Positions 8,513-19,707 of a stretch of DNA of 64,000 nucleotides are shown here, one piece after another (the stretch's first letter is position 1; the number at the start of each line of letters is the position of its first letter). The notes beneath the pieces are model-generated. The model was given only the letters and a program-made list of their open reading frames with translations. It ran no database searches and was not told where the DNA came from. This stretch comes from Rhodospirillales bacterium 70-18. GTDB taxonomy: Bacteria > Pseudomonadota > Alphaproteobacteria > Acetobacterales > Acetobacteraceae. The stretch covers positions 9,646-73,645 of the forward strand of contig MKWE01000015.1 of NCBI GenBank assembly GCA_001899585.1, written 5' to 3'. The position numbers and the translations under genes are program-made.

Positions 8513-9529
8513 TTACAGGCTGCCGAACAGGGCGGCCGTGTCGGACATGCGGTTGGAGAAGCCCCACTCGTTGTCGTACCAGCTCATCACCCGCACCAGC
8601 CCGCCATCGACCACCGCGGTCTGGGTGGCGTCGAAGGTGGAGGAGTGCGAGTCGTGGTTGAAGTCGATGCTGACCAGCGGCGCGGTGTTGTAGCCCAGGA
8701 TGCCCTTCAGCGGGCCGGACTCGCTGGCCGCCTTCATCGCCGCGTTGATCGCCTCCTTGGTCGGCGTGGTCTTCATCACCACGTCCAGCGACACTAGCGA
8801 GACGTTCGGCGTCGGGATGCGGATGGCGGTGCCGTCCAGCTTGCCCTTCAGCTCCGGCATCACCAGGCCCACCGCGCGGGCGGCGCCGGTGGAGGTGGGG
8901 ATGGCCGAGACGGCGGCGGCGCGGGCGCGGTGCAGGTCCTTGTGCAGCGTGTCCACGGTGTTCTGGTCGCCGGTATAGGCGTGGATGGTGACCATGTAGC
9001 CGCGCTCGATGCCCCAGTTGTCGTGCAGCACCTTGGCGATCGGCGCCAGGCAGTTGGTGGTGCATGAGGCGTTGGAGATCACCGTCATGTCCTTGGTCAG
9101 GATCTGGTGGTTCACACCGTAGACGATGGTGGCGTCCACCTCGTCGCCCGGCGCCGAGATCACCACCTTGCGCGCGCCGGCGGCCAGCAGCGCCGAGGCC
9201 TTGGCTTTGCTGGTGAAGATGCCGGTGCATTCCAGCGCCACGTCCACGCCCTGGTAGGGCACCTTGGAGGGGTCGCGCTCGGCCGAAACGGTGATCGGGC
9301 CGTAGGTGCGCCCGTTATGGCGGATGGTGATGGTCTGCCCGTCCACCTCGACCTCGGCGGGGAAGCGCCCGTGCACGCTGTCGTAGCGGAGCAGGTGGGC
9401 GTTGGCCTCCACGCTGCCCAGGTCGTTGATCGCCACCGGCACCACGTCGGTGCGCCCGCTCTCGACGATGGCGCGCAGCACCAGGCGCCCGATCCGCCCG
9501 AATCCGTTGATGGCAACCTTCACGGCCAT
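8513..9529 (-). CDS. gap: Glyceraldehyde-3-phosphate dehydrogenase, type I
   Basis: The 338-residue cytosolic NAD(P)-dependent enzyme oxidises glyceraldehyde 3-phosphate to 1,3-bisphosphoglycerate, the substrate of the adjacent Pgk. The Rossmann motif [11 protein letters not shown] is at the N-terminus and the catalytic Cys is in [12 protein letters not shown]. The phosphate-binding region includes [11 protein letters not shown], and [13 protein letters not shown] is at the C-terminus. NAINDLGS follows the second beta-strand, which leaves NAD versus NADP preference open. It sits between tkt and pgk on the same strand, so one transcript is likely. Confidence 0.97.
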   Translation of the reverse strand: MAVKVAINGFGRIGRLVLRAIVESGRTDVVPVAINDLGSVEANAHLLRYDSVHGRFPAEVEVDGQTITIRHNGRTYGPITVSAERDPSKVPYQGVDVALECTGIFTSKAKASALLAAGARKVVISAPGDEVDATIVYGVNHQILTKDMTVISNASCTTNCLAPIAKVLHDNWGIERGYMVTIHAYTGDQNTVDTLHKDLHRARAAAVSAIPTSTGAARAVGLVMPELKGKLDGTAIRIPTPNVSLVSLDVVMKTTPTKEAINAAMKAASESGPLKGILGYNTAPLVSIDFNHDSHSSTFDATQTAVVDGGLVRVMSWYDNEWGFSNRMSDTAALFGSL

Positions 9530-9596
9530 GGCTTCGTTCCTTCTTGCGTTTGTTCCGCCGCAGATAGCCCAGCGATCGCGGCAAATCCAGGGCGGG

Positions 9597-11636
<2,040 letters not shown>

Positions 11637-11723
11637 GGATACCTCCTGCGTGCGGGGGCTATTACGAGTGCGTCGCGGCGGCGGCAAGGGCCGGGGCGGC
11701 TGTTCAGGGTTGCATCTGGGCTG

Positions 11724-12494
11724 TCAGCGCCAGCGCTGCCATGCCGTGATGGCGCCGTTCCAGGCCACGCAGATGGCCAGCGCCAGCAGCAGCGCGGGCG
11801 TCGAGCCGAGCGGCACGGCGGTGAGGTGCAGCACCGCGACGGCCACGGAATTGCCCAGCATGCCGGGCAGCGTGTTGGCCAGCACGGCCGCCGCGCCGGC
11901 GCCGCCGAGGCGAGGATACAGCAGGATGCCGAGGCTGGTCATCACCACCGGGGCCAGCGCCGCCAGCCCCGCCGCGCGCGGGCCCAGCAGCCGGCCGATC
12001 ACCAGCACCAGCGCCACCAGCGCCATCGCCGCGGCGGCGCGAATCGGGATGTCCCACCGGCTGGGCGGACGGCGCGGCGCGAGCGGCGCGCGCCGCCAGT
12101 CGCGCACCAGGAACTGCCCGGCCAGGAACAGCGCGAGATTGAGCGTGGCCGCCGCCGGCAGCCCCAGCGCCAGGGCGCGCAGCCCGGCCGCGACGGCGAG
12201 CCACGCCAGCACCGCCGCGCCGATGCTGGCCGCCAGCCCATGGTCGCGCGCCAGCCAGGCATAGACGGTGACGAACACGCTGGTGGCTGCCAGCGCCGCC
12301 ATGCTGGCCAGCGCGCTGTCGGCGATGAAGCCCGGCCCGTGTTCCATCGCCAGGAAGGCATAGGCGGGGCCTGCCGAGACCGGCAGCGTGGCGATCATGG
12401 CGCCCACCACCGGCCCGGTGCGCTCCACCACTAGGCAGGCCAGCACCACCACGCCGGCGGTGGTCGCCATCTTCAACGCCAAGGCCACCAGCAT
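11724..12494 (-). CDS. Integral membrane protein, function unknown
   Basis: The 256-residue protein is almost wholly hydrophobic, with about seven to eight predicted membrane helices and one polar loop (RDWRRAPLAPRRPPSRWD) near its middle. GPVVGAMIATLPVSAGPAY near the N-terminus and RAAGLAALAPVVMTSLGIL in the second half look like related half-repeats, so an inverted or duplicated fold is possible. I do not recognise a characterised family with confidence. It is divergent from the substrate-binding protein at 12624, with about 130 bp between them, and follows tkt upstream on the same strand without obvious coupling. Confidence 0.7.
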   Translation of the reverse strand: MLVALALKMATTAGVVVLACLVVERTGPVVGAMIATLPVSAGPAYAFLAMEHGPGFIADSALASMAALAATSVFVTVYAWLARDHGLAASIGAAVLAWLAVAAGLRALALGLPAAATLNLALFLAGQFLVRDWRRAPLAPRRPPSRWDIPIRAAAAMALVALVLVIGRLLGPRAAGLAALAPVVMTSLGILLYPRLGGAGAAAVLANTLPGMLGNSVAVAVLHLTAVPLGSTPALLLALAICVAWNGAITAWQRWR

Positions 12495-12623
12495 CGCCTA
12501 TCCCTTCGTTGCCGCCGCCCAAGGTGCCGGCAGCGGACGGGTTTGCCTCGTCGCAACGTTGCGCATAGGCTGCAACCCAGCCGCGCGTCTTGCGCGGTGA
12601 TGGAACGCACAGGAACGAGAACC

Positions 12624-13733
12624 ATGATGAAACGCACCCTGCTTGCTGGCGCGATTTCGCTGGCCAGCGTGCTGGCGCTGGGGGCGGCGGCCCCGGCGCA
12701 GGCGCAGATCCGCATCGGCACCGCCGGCCCGATCACCGGCGAGTATGCGAGCTTCGGCGCGCAGCTGAAGGCCGGGGCCGAGCAGGCCGTGGCCGACATC
12801 AACGCCAAGGGCGGCGTGCTGGACCAGAAGCTGGTGCTGGAGGTGGGCGACGACGCCTGCGACCCGAAGCAGGCGGTCTCCGTGGCCAACCAGATGGCCA
12901 GCCGCGGCATCAAGATGATGGCCGGGCATTTCTGCTCGTCCAGCTCGATCCCGGCCAGCAAGGTCTACCAGGACGAGGGCATCCTGCAGATCACCCCCGC
13001 CTCCACCAACCCGGCCTATACCGACAAGGGCGGCTGGAACACCTTCCGCACCTGCGGGCGCGACGACCAGCAGGGCGCCGTGGCCGGCGCCTACCTGGCC
13101 AAGGAGTTCAAGGGCCGCAAGGTCGCGATCCTGCATGACAACACCGCCTACGGCAAAGGCCTGGCCGACGAGACCAAGAAGGCGATGAACGCCGCCGGCA
13201 TGAAGGAGACGCTGTACACCGCCTATGTGCCGGGCGAGAAGGACTACTCCGCCCTGGTGTCGCGCCTGAAGGAGGCCGGCATCGACGTGATCTATGTCGG
13301 CGGCTACCACACCGAGACCGGGCTGATCGTGCGCCAGGCGCATGAGCAGGGCATGCACCCGACGATGATCGGCGGCGACGCGCTGGTGACCAAGGAATAC
13401 TGGCAGATCGCCGGCGACAACGGCGACGGCACCATCATGACCTTCCCGTCCGACCCGCGCCGCCGCGCCTCGGCGGCCTCGGTGGTGGCGGAGTTCAAGG
13501 CCAAGGGCATCGATCCCGAGGGCTACGTGCTGTATACCTATGCCGCCATCCAGGAATGGGCCCAGGCCGCGGCCAAGGCCGGCACCACCGACCCGCGCAA
13601 GGTCGCCGAGGTGCTGCGCGCCGGCACCTGGGACACGGTGCTGGGCAAGATCAGCTATGACAAGAAGGGCGACGTGACGCAGTCCGACTACGTGTTCTAC
13701 ATCTGGCATTCCGGCAACTACGCCGAGATGTGA
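12624..13733 (+). CDS. Branched-chain amino acid ABC transporter substrate-binding protein (LivJ/LivK type)
   Basis: This periplasmic binding protein of type I fold is about 369 residues long. A signal peptide occupies residues 1-28 (MMKRTLLAGAIS, a hydrophobic core, then APAQAQ). The mature start IRIGTAGPITGEYASFG, NQMASRGIKMMAGHFCSSSSIPAS and YVPGEKDYSALVSRLKEAGIDVIYVGGYHTE (given in pieces) are characteristic. The start at 12624 places the signal peptide correctly and ATG 12627 would also work. No liv permease or ATPase genes lie beside it, so it is an orphan that must use a transporter encoded elsewhere. Confidence 0.9.
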   Translation: MMKRTLLAGAISLASVLALGAAAPAQAQIRIGTAGPITGEYASFGAQLKAGAEQAVADINAKGGVLDQKLVLEVGDDACDPKQAVSVANQMASRGIKMMAGHFCSSSSIPASKVYQDEGILQITPASTNPAYTDKGGWNTFRTCGRDDQQGAVAGAYLAKEFKGRKVAILHDNTAYGKGLADETKKAMNAAGMKETLYTAYVPGEKDYSALVSRLKEAGIDVIYVGGYHTETGLIVRQAHEQGMHPTMIGGDALVTKEYWQIAGDNGDGTIMTFPSDPRRRASAASVVAEFKAKGIDPEGYVLYTYAAIQEWAQAAAKAGTTDPRKVAEVLRAGTWDTVLGKISYDKKGDVTQSDYVFYIWHSGNYAEM

Positions 13734-13740
13734 TGCAAGG

Positions 13741-13836
13741 GGCCGCCGTGCGGATTCGCGCGGCGGCCGGTCGCGAAAGGCAGAACCACACGTAGGTGGG
13801 TAGGCGGGGAGAAGAATCTCCGTCCTGCTTCTCCCC
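13741..13836. terminator. Two hairpins between convergent genes
   Basis: An inverted repeat GGCCGCCG...CGGCGGCC spans 13741-13768, directly after the stop of the LivJ-like gene. A second perfect 9-bp repeat GGGGAGAAG...CTTCTCCCC spans 13806-13836, before the converging flavin reductase gene. The second matches the hairpin at 4775-4802. Neither has a long T-tract, so a terminator role is inferred from position. Confidence 0.5.
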
Positions 13837-13877
13837 GTCTCCCTCTGGCTCTGTGGCTCTGCCTGCCCGCTTCCGGC

Positions 13878-14393
13878 CTACGGCGCCGCCACCTTGTGGT
13901 AGCCGCGGCCGAAATAGATCAGCCCGGCGCCGCCCTCGGCGCTGCGGACCGCCTCCACCTCGCAGAAGAACACGCTGTGGGTGCCGATCTCGGTCCATTC
14001 CGTCACCCGGCAATCGAACGAGACCAGCGCGCCCTGCAGCACCGGGGCGCCGGTGGCCAGCGTGCTCCAGTTCGCGGTGGCGAAGCGGGCGTCGTAGTCG
14101 CCCTCGGTCATGCCGGCGAATACCGGCGACAGGCCCTGCTGGTCGGCGGCCAGCGTGTTCACGCACAGCACCCGGTTTTCCTTCAGCGCCAGGTTCGAGT
14201 CGCTGGTGCGGTTGAGGCAGACCAGCAGCGTGGGCGGGCTGTCGGTGACGCTGCAGACCGCCGAGGCGGTGAAGCCGCGCTTGCCGCCCGGGCCGATGGT
14301 GGTGATGACGTTCACCGCCGCACCGAGCCGCGCCATCGCCTCGCGGTAGGTTTTCTGGTCGACCAACTCCGGTTCCTCCGCCGCCTGCCACAT
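13878..14393 (-). CDS. Flavin reductase family protein (HpaC/RutF-like)
   Basis: The protein is about 171 residues long with the split-barrel flavin reductase domain. Family features are YREAMARLGAAVNVITT, the FMN-binding stretch GFTASAVCSVTDSPPTLLVCL, NTLAADQQGLSPVFAG, and a C-terminal IYFGRGYHKV. These proteins reduce FMN or FAD with NAD(P)H to supply a two-component monooxygenase. The ATG at 14393 starts the family-like N-terminus; upstream in-frame sequence lacks similarity. It is divergent from the class IV aminotransferase gene, with about 100 bp between them. No partner oxygenase lies in the window. Confidence 0.88.
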   Translation of the reverse strand: MWQAAEEPELVDQKTYREAMARLGAAVNVITTIGPGGKRGFTASAVCSVTDSPPTLLVCLNRTSDSNLALKENRVLCVNTLAADQQGLSPVFAGMTEGDYDARFATANWSTLATGAPVLQGALVSFDCRVTEWTEIGTHSVFFCEVEAVRSAEGGAGLIYFGRGYHKVAAP

Positions 14394-14490
14394 GGCATGG
14401 ATTAGCGGAGATCTTATGCCAGGGCGGTTGCCGCCGCCACCGGCCTCCCGCATGCTGCGGGCCGGACGTGGCAGCGGGGGGGCGTGCGAC

Positions 14491-15429
14491 ATGGATGACG
14501 GCCAGGCCAACATCTACGCGGCGGGGGCAGCCTATGTGCAGGGGCGCTTCGTGCCGATCGGGCAGGCCTGCATCTCGGTGCTGGACTGGGGGTTCACCCG
14601 CTCGGACGTGACCTATGACGTGGTGCACGTGACCGGGGATGCCTTCTTCCGGCTGGACGACCACCTGGACCGGTTCGGCCGCTCGATGGCGCGGCGGCGG
14701 CTGGCGCCGGCGGAGGACCGGGCGCGGATGACCGATATCCTGCACCGGGTGGTCTCGCTGACCGGGCTGCGCGACGCCTACGTGGCGATGCTGGCGCTGC
14801 GCGGGCGGCCGCGCATCGGCGGTTCGCGCCGGCCGATGGACTGCGACAACCATTTCATCGCCTACGCGCTGCCGTGGATCGACGTGGTGCCGCCGGACGT
14901 GCAGGCGCGCGGGGCGCATCTGTGGATCGGCAGCATGCCGCGCGTGCCGGACGCCTCGTTCGACCCGACGGTGAAGAACTACATGTGGGGCGACCTCAAC
15001 GCCGGGCTGATGGAGGCGCATGACCACGGCTACGACACCTCGGTGCTGTGCGACGCGCAGGGGCGGGTGACCGAGGGGCCGGGGTTCAACATCTTCGTGG
15101 TCAAGGATGGCCGCGTGCTGACGCCGGCCCATGGCAGCCTGCAAGGGATCACCCGGCGGAGCGTGCTGGAACTGTGCGACGAGCTGGGGCTGCCCTGCGC
15201 GGTGGCCGACATCCCGCGCGCCGTGCTGGAGGAGGCGGACGAGGTGTTCCTGGCCACCACCGCCGGCGGCGTGATGCCGGTCTCGCGGGTGGGGCCGGTG
15301 GCCGGCGTCCAGCGGATCATGGGCAACGACCGGCCGGGGGCGATCTCGGCGCGCATCAAGGAGCTGTACTGGGCCAGGCATCGCGCCGGCTGGCATGCGA
15401 CGCCGGTGCGCCACGACGTGACGGCCTGA
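14491..15429 (+). CDS. Class IV aminotransferase (BCAT/D-amino-acid/(R)-amine transaminase fold)
   Basis: This fold-type IV PLP enzyme is about 312 residues long. SVLDWGFTRSDVTYDVVHV near the N-terminus resembles the entrance motif of BCAT-like and (R)-selective amine transaminases. The catalytic Lys is likely in DPTVKNYMWGDLNAGL, and EGPGFNIFVVKDG with LQGITRRSVLELC bind the cofactor phosphate. The ATG at 14491 starts just before the conserved fold. An upstream in-frame ATG at 14392 would add a Pro/Gly/Arg-rich tail. Substrate cannot be read from sequence. An AtzG-like gene and an amidase follow, so an amine- or amide-catabolic operon is likely. Confidence 0.87.
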   Translation: MDDGQANIYAAGAAYVQGRFVPIGQACISVLDWGFTRSDVTYDVVHVTGDAFFRLDDHLDRFGRSMARRRLAPAEDRARMTDILHRVVSLTGLRDAYVAMLALRGRPRIGGSRRPMDCDNHFIAYALPWIDVVPPDVQARGAHLWIGSMPRVPDASFDPTVKNYMWGDLNAGLMEAHDHGYDTSVLCDAQGRVTEGPGFNIFVVKDGRVLTPAHGSLQGITRRSVLELCDELGLPCAVADIPRAVLEEADEVFLATTAGGVMPVSRVGPVAGVQRIMGNDRPGAISARIKELYWARHRAGWHATPVRHDVTA

Positions 15430-15458
15430 CACGTGCGGACGACGACAGCGGGAGAACC

Positions 15459-15653
15459 ATGATGAGCTTCCTGGCGGAAACCGAGGCGATGATCGCCGCC
15501 TGGCACGGCATCGCGCCGCCCAACGCCGCGGCCCGGGTGATGGCGGCCGACCTGGTCGCCACCATCCGCGCCTTCGAGGCGGTGCGCGGCCAGATGCGTT
15601 TCGAGGACGAACCGGCCAGCTTCGAGGCGGCGTTGCAGGAGACGAAAGAGTGA
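15459..15653 (+). CDS. Small AtzG-like (DUF4089) amidase partner protein
   Basis: The 64-residue protein starts at ATG 15459 after a GGAGAA ribosome site and overlaps the next gene by four bases (GTGA). Its helical make-up, AAWHGIAPPNAAARVMAADL then FEDEPASFEAALQE, matches AtzG-type proteins. AtzG forms a GatC-like complex with the amidase AtzE in cyanuric-acid degradation. The overlap with the AtzE-like amidase strongly supports a stoichiometric partner role. Identification is from length, context and recalled motif, not a search. Confidence 0.7.
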   Translation: MMSFLAETEAMIAAWHGIAPPNAAARVMAADLVATIRAFEAVRGQMRFEDEPASFEAALQETKE

Positions 15654-17122
15654 GCGAGCCCTGCGACCTGGGCCTGGTGGAGGCCGCCGATGCGGTGGCG
15701 CGCCGGGAAGTGACCTCCGCCGCGCTGCTGGAATCCTGCCTCGCCCGGCTGGATGCAGTGAACCCGAAGATCAATGCCGCCATCTGGGTGGACCGCGAGG
15801 GCGCGCGCGCGGCTGCGGCTGCGGCCGATGCGGCGTTGGCCAGTGGGACGCGGGCCAGTGGGACGCGGGCCAATGGGACGCAGGCGGGCGGGGCGTTGGC
15901 CGGCAAGCTGTTCGGCGTGCCGCTGGCGCACAAGGACATGTACTACCAGGCCGGCAAGCCCTGCACCTGCGGCTCGGCGATCCGGCGGGATTTCGTGCCG
16001 GATTACACCTGCACGGTGGTGGAGCGGCTGGGCGCGGCCGGCGCCTATTCCTTCGCCGGGCTGAACATGGCGGAGTTCGCGCAGAACCCCACCGGGCACA
16101 ACCGCGCCTTCGGGCATTGCCACAACCCGTGGGGGCTGGACCACATCACCGGCGGCTCCTCCTCCGGCTCGGGCGCGCTGGTGGCCAGCGGCGGCACCTT
16201 CGCCTCGCTGGGGTCGGACACCGGCGGCTCCATCCGGCTGCCCGCCTCGGCCTGCGGGGTGACCGGGATCAAGCCGACGCAGACGCGGGTGTCGCGCTAC
16301 GGGGTGATGCCGCTGTCCTTCTCGGCGGACAATGTGGGGCCGCTGGCGCGCAGCGCGCGGGATTGCGCCCGGGTGCTGTCGGTGATCGCCGGGCATGATC
16401 CGCGCGACCCGACCAGTGCCGCCAACCCGGTGCCCGACTACGAGGCGGCGCTGGACGGCGACCTGCGCGGCCAGCGCATCGGCGTGCCCACCAACGCCTT
16501 CGTGCTCGGCGCCGACCCGGCGGTGCTGGCGGCGTTCGAGGCGGCGCTGGCGGTGCTGGCGGCGCGCGGGGCCAGCATCGTGCGGCTGGAACTGCCGCTG
16601 ATGCCGGCGATCGCGGCCTATGGCGGGGTCGTGTCGCGGGTGGAGGGGGCGACCATCCATGCCAGATGGATGCGCGAGCGGCCGCAGGACTACGCGGTGC
16701 ACCTGTCCGGGCGGATGTATCCGGGCTTCGCGGTGCCCGGCACCTATTACGTGGAGGCGCTGGCGCGGCGCGGGCCGATCCTGAAGGCGTTCGCCGCCGA
16801 GGTGTTCGCCAAGGTGGACCTGCTGGCCACGCCCACCATCCCGACCGCGCTGCCGACGCTGGCCGAGACCGATATCGACGCCGCCGAGGCTAGCGGACCG
16901 GCCGAGACGATCGCCCGCTTCCTGGCGGTGAGCGTGAACACGCGGCCGTTCAACTACCTGGGCCTGCCGGCGGTGAGCCTGCCCTGCGGGTTCGACGGCA
17001 ACGGCCTGCCGGTGGGGCTGCAACTGGCCGGCCGGCCATTCGCCGAGGCGCGGGTGCTGAAGGTGGCGGACGGGTATCAGCGGGAGACGGACTGGCATCG
17101 GCGGAAGCCGGCGGGGATATAG
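15650..17122 (+). CDS. Amidase signature enzyme (AtzE/GatA-like)
   Basis: The 490-residue amidase has the Ser-cisSer-Lys machinery. The first Lys is in GVPLAHKDMYY (near residue 95). The Gly/Ser loop is TGGSSSGSGALVASG, with the nucleophile in GSDTGGSIRLPAS. The GTG start at 15650 overlaps the stop of the AtzG-like gene. AtzE-type enzymes cleave biuret-like or carboxybiuret amides, and GatA transamidates tRNA. There is no gatB or gatC here, so a catabolic amidase is favoured. A linker near residues 64-80 is a 15-bp tandem repeat (ASGTR, ASGTR, ANGTQ), probably a lineage-specific insertion in a surface loop. Confidence 0.88.
   Translation: MSEPCDLGLVEAADAVARREVTSAALLESCLARLDAVNPKINAAIWVDREGARAAAAAADAALASGTRASGTRANGTQAGGALAGKLFGVPLAHKDMYYQAGKPCTCGSAIRRDFVPDYTCTVVERLGAAGAYSFAGLNMAEFAQNPTGHNRAFGHCHNPWGLDHITGGSSSGSGALVASGGTFASLGSDTGGSIRLPASACGVTGIKPTQTRVSRYGVMPLSFSADNVGPLARSARDCARVLSVIAGHDPRDPTSAANPVPDYEAALDGDLRGQRIGVPTNAFVLGADPAVLAAFEAALAVLAARGASIVRLELPLMPAIAAYGGVVSRVEGATIHARWMRERPQDYAVHLSGRMYPGFAVPGTYYVEALARRGPILKAFAAEVFAKVDLLATPTIPTALPTLAETDIDAAEASGPAETIARFLAVSVNTRPFNYLGLPAVSLPCGFDGNGLPVGLQLAGRPFAEARVLKVADGYQRETDWHRRKPAGI
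15839..15883 (+). repeat. In-frame 15-bp tandem repeat, three units (amidase)
   Basis: Three units of GCCAGTGGGACGCGG (last one slightly changed) encode ASGTR-ASGTR-ANGTQ in a loop of the amidase. The period keeps the frame, so copy-number change alters only loop length. Confidence 0.85.
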
Positions 17123-17240
17123 GAAGAAAGGGTTCTTTTTTGGAAAAAAGAACCAAAAAACGTCTGTTCGCTGGGGTGTACACGGCCAACGAATAAAGTT
17201 TTTTTGCTTCTTTTTGTTCACAAAAAGAAGTCTTCCTTCC
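17121..17240. repeat. AT-rich nested palindrome, copy A
   Basis: This about 120-bp element lies between the convergent amidase and greB genes. It begins with a hairpin GGTTCTTTTTT-GG-AAAAAAGAACC and ends with a hairpin built from CTTTTTGTTCACAAAAAG. Inside these are facing arms of the type CAAAAAACTTTATTCG, about 20 bases apart. Its base composition is unlike the surrounding genes. The inner arms followed by a T-rich stretch on each strand suggest a bidirectional terminator. Further copies lie at 19706, 52849 and 54183. Confidence 0.8.
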
Positions 17241-17777
17241 TTACCCCTGCGGATACGCGATCGCCACGATCTCCACCTCCTCCCACCCCCGCGGCGTCTG
17301 CATCCGCACCGCGTCGCCCACCCGCGCGCGCAGCAGGGCGCGGGCGATGGGGGAGTGCAGGCTGACCTCGCCGCGGGTGATGTCGGCCTCGTCCACGCCC
17401 AGGATGGTGACGGTGCGCTCCTCGTCGCGCTCAGTGGCGTAGGTGACGGTGGCGCCGAAGAACACCTGGCCGCGGTTGGGCTGGGCCGCCGGGTCCACCA
17501 CCGCGGCGATCTCCAGCCGCTTGCCCAGGAAGCGGGCGCGGCGGTCGATCTCGCGCAGGCGCTTCTTGCCATAAAGGTAGTCGCCATTCTCCGAGCGGTC
17601 GCCGTTGCCGGCGGCCCAGGAGACGATTTCCACCACCTTCGGCCGCTCGACCCGCATCAGCGCGTGCAACTCGGCGCGCAGCCGGGCGTGGCCGGCCGGC
17701 GTCATGTAGTTGCGCATGCCGGGCGGCAGGGCAGGGGCGTCGCCTTCGTCGTCGTCGTCAGGGGGGAGCGTGCTCAT
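17241..17777 (-). CDS. greB: Transcript cleavage factor GreB
   Basis: The 178-residue protein binds the RNA polymerase secondary channel and rescues backtracked complexes. The N-terminal coiled coil is NYMTPAGHARLRAELHAL through GDRSENGDYLYGKKRLREID, containing the acidic tip residues (D/E in NGDRSENGDY). The C-terminal FKBP-like domain covers about residues 100-178. The ATG at 17777 gives an acidic tail MSTLPPDDDDEGDAP before the coil. Upstream in-frame sequence lacks family similarity. It is divergent from the ABC exporter gene at 17860. GreB rather than GreA is favoured by length and the YLYGKKRLREID stretch. Confidence 0.9.
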   Translation of the reverse strand: MSTLPPDDDDEGDAPALPPGMRNYMTPAGHARLRAELHALMRVERPKVVEIVSWAAGNGDRSENGDYLYGKKRLREIDRRARFLGKRLEIAAVVDPAAQPNRGQVFFGATVTYATERDEERTVTILGVDEADITRGEVSLHSPIARALLRARVGDAVRMQTPRGWEEVEIVAIAYPQG

Positions 17778-17859
17778 GGCAAGGGATATAGCCCGCGATG
17801 CGCGCGGTTTCACCACGCCGCGGTTGACGCCAGAACAAAACCGGTTCACGGCGTAAGCT

Positions 17860-19707
17860 ATGTTCAGCTGGTTCGAGAATCTGCTGCGCCCCACCGCCAT
17901 GGCCCCCGGGTCGCCGCCGCCGGCGCTGGGCTCGCGCTGGGGGCTGATGCGCTTCTACTGGCATTTCGTGCGCCAGGCGCGCGGGCTGGTGGCGATGCTG
18001 TTCGTCGCCGGGCTGACGGTGGCGCTGCTGGACGCCACCATCCCGGTGTTCATCGGCCGCGTCGTCTCCCTGGTGTCGGCGAGTTCGCCGCAGGCGCTGC
18101 TGGCGGAGCACTGGCCGCAACTGCTCGGCATGGCCGCCGTGCTGCTGATCGGCCGGCCCTGCGCGCTGCTGCTGCAGAACCTGATCACCAGCCAGGCGAT
18201 CGCCGCCGGCCTGACCAACATGATCCGCTGGCAGAGCCATTGGCACGTGGTGCGGCAGAGCTGGACGTTCTTCCAGAACGACTTCGCCGGCCGTGTCGCC
18301 AACCGGGTGATGCAGACCGGCCCGGCGCTGCGCGAGAGCGTGGTGAGCTCCATCAACGCCGTCTGGTACATCCTGGTCTACGGCACCTCGGCGCTGCTGC
18401 TGATGGGCAGCGTGGATGCGCGGCTGGCCATCCCGATGGTGCTGTGGTTCATCGCCTACGGCGCCATGCTGCACTACTTCGTGCCCCGGCTGCGCGACCG
18501 CTCGCAGGCGATGTCGGCGGTGCGCTCGGCGCTGACCGGGCGGATCGTGGACAGCTACACCAACATCCTGACCGTCAAGCTGTTCGCCCGCGCCCGCGAC
18601 GAGGACGAATTCGTGCGCGAGACGGTGGACGAACACACCGCGGCCTTCCACCGCCAGTTGCGCATGACCACCAGGTTCTCGCTGACCCTGGCGCTGATGA
18701 ACGCCAGCCTGATCGTCGGCACCGGCAGCATGGCGGTCTGGCTGTGGACGCAGGGCACGGTGGAGGTGGGCACGGTAGCGATGGCGCTGCCGCTGTCCTG
18801 GCAGATCGCCAACATGGCCGGCTGGGTGGCGCAAAACATCACCCAGATCTTCGAGAATGTCGGCATCGTGCAGGAGGGCATGCGCTCCATCGCGGTGCCG
18901 CGGCAGATGCCCGATGCCCCGGGTGCCGCCGAATTGCAGGTGACCGCCGGGGCCATCCGCTTCGAGCATGTGCGCTTCGGCTACGGCACCGCGCGCGGCG
19001 TGCTGCACGACCTGTCGCTGGACATCGCGCCCGGCGAGCGGGTGGGGCTGGTCGGCCATTCCGGCGCCGGCAAGTCCACCCTGGTGAACCTGCTGCTGCA
19101 TTTCTACGCCCCCGAGTCCGGCCGCATCCTGATCGACGGCCAGGACATCGCGGGCGTGACGCAGGAGAGCCTGCGCACCCAGATCGCCATGGTCACGCAG
19201 GACACCTCGCTGCTGCACCGCACCATCCGCGACAACATCCGCTATGGCCGCCCCTGGGCCAGCGAGGCCGAGATCGTCGCCGCCGCCCGCCAGGCCGAGG
19301 CGCTGGACTTCATCACCACGCTGGAGGACTGGGACGGCCGCACCGGCATGGACGCGCATGTGGGCGAGCGCGGCGTGAAGCTCTCCGGCGGGCAGCGCCA
19401 GCGCGTCGCCATCGCCCGCGTCATCCTCAAGAACGCCCCCATCCTGGTGCTGGACGAAGCCACCTCGGCGCTCGACTCGGAGGTGGAGGCGGCGATCCAG
19501 GGCCAGCTTGAAACCCTGATGCGCGGCCGCACGGTGATCGCCATCGCCCACCGGCTCTCGACCATCGCGCAGATGGACCGGCTGCTGGTGATGGAGCACG
19601 GCCGCATCGTCGAACAGGGCAGCCACGCCGAGCTGCTGGCGCATGATGGCGCCTATGCGCGGATGTGGAAGCGGCAGTCGGGCGGGTTCGCGGAGGCGGC
19701 GGAGTAA
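17860..19707 (+). CDS. ABC exporter, fused membrane and ATPase domains
   Basis: The 615-residue half-exporter should act as a homodimer in the inner membrane. The membrane domain (about residues 30-330) has around six helices and the ATPase domain spans about 360-600. Walker A is GHSGAGKST, the Q-loop IAMVTQDTSLL, the signature KLSGGQRQRVAIAR, Walker B PILVLDEATSALD and the switch His AIAHRLSTI. This is the MsbA/multidrug ABC-type layout. The cargo is not readable. hldE, an LPS gene, is several kb away, but nothing adjacent links it to lipid A export. It is a single gene, followed by an AT-rich palindrome. Confidence 0.92.
   Translation: MFSWFENLLRPTAMAPGSPPPALGSRWGLMRFYWHFVRQARGLVAMLFVAGLTVALLDATIPVFIGRVVSLVSASSPQALLAEHWPQLLGMAAVLLIGRPCALLLQNLITSQAIAAGLTNMIRWQSHWHVVRQSWTFFQNDFAGRVANRVMQTGPALRESVVSSINAVWYILVYGTSALLLMGSVDARLAIPMVLWFIAYGAMLHYFVPRLRDRSQAMSAVRSALTGRIVDSYTNILTVKLFARARDEDEFVRETVDEHTAAFHRQLRMTTRFSLTLALMNASLIVGTGSMAVWLWTQGTVEVGTVAMALPLSWQIANMAGWVAQNITQIFENVGIVQEGMRSIAVPRQMPDAPGAAELQVTAGAIRFEHVRFGYGTARGVLHDLSLDIAPGERVGLVGHSGAGKSTLVNLLLHFYAPESGRILIDGQDIAGVTQESLRTQIAMVTQDTSLLHRTIRDNIRYGRPWASEAEIVAAARQAEALDFITTLEDWDGRTGMDAHVGERGVKLSGGQRQRVAIARVILKNAPILVLDEATSALDSEVEAAIQGQLETLMRGRTVIAIAHRLSTIAQMDRLLVMEHGRIVEQGSHAELLAHDGAYARMWKRQSGGFAEAAE

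Noticed and set aside
11724..12494. Assignment of the membrane protein to a named transporter family
   Set aside because: No family motif was recognised; only hydrophobic helices could be supported.
13651..15939. Long minus-strand frame that contains the flavin reductase coding region only in another frame
   Set aside because: The real gene is the 13878-14393 frame. The rest is opposite clear plus-strand genes.
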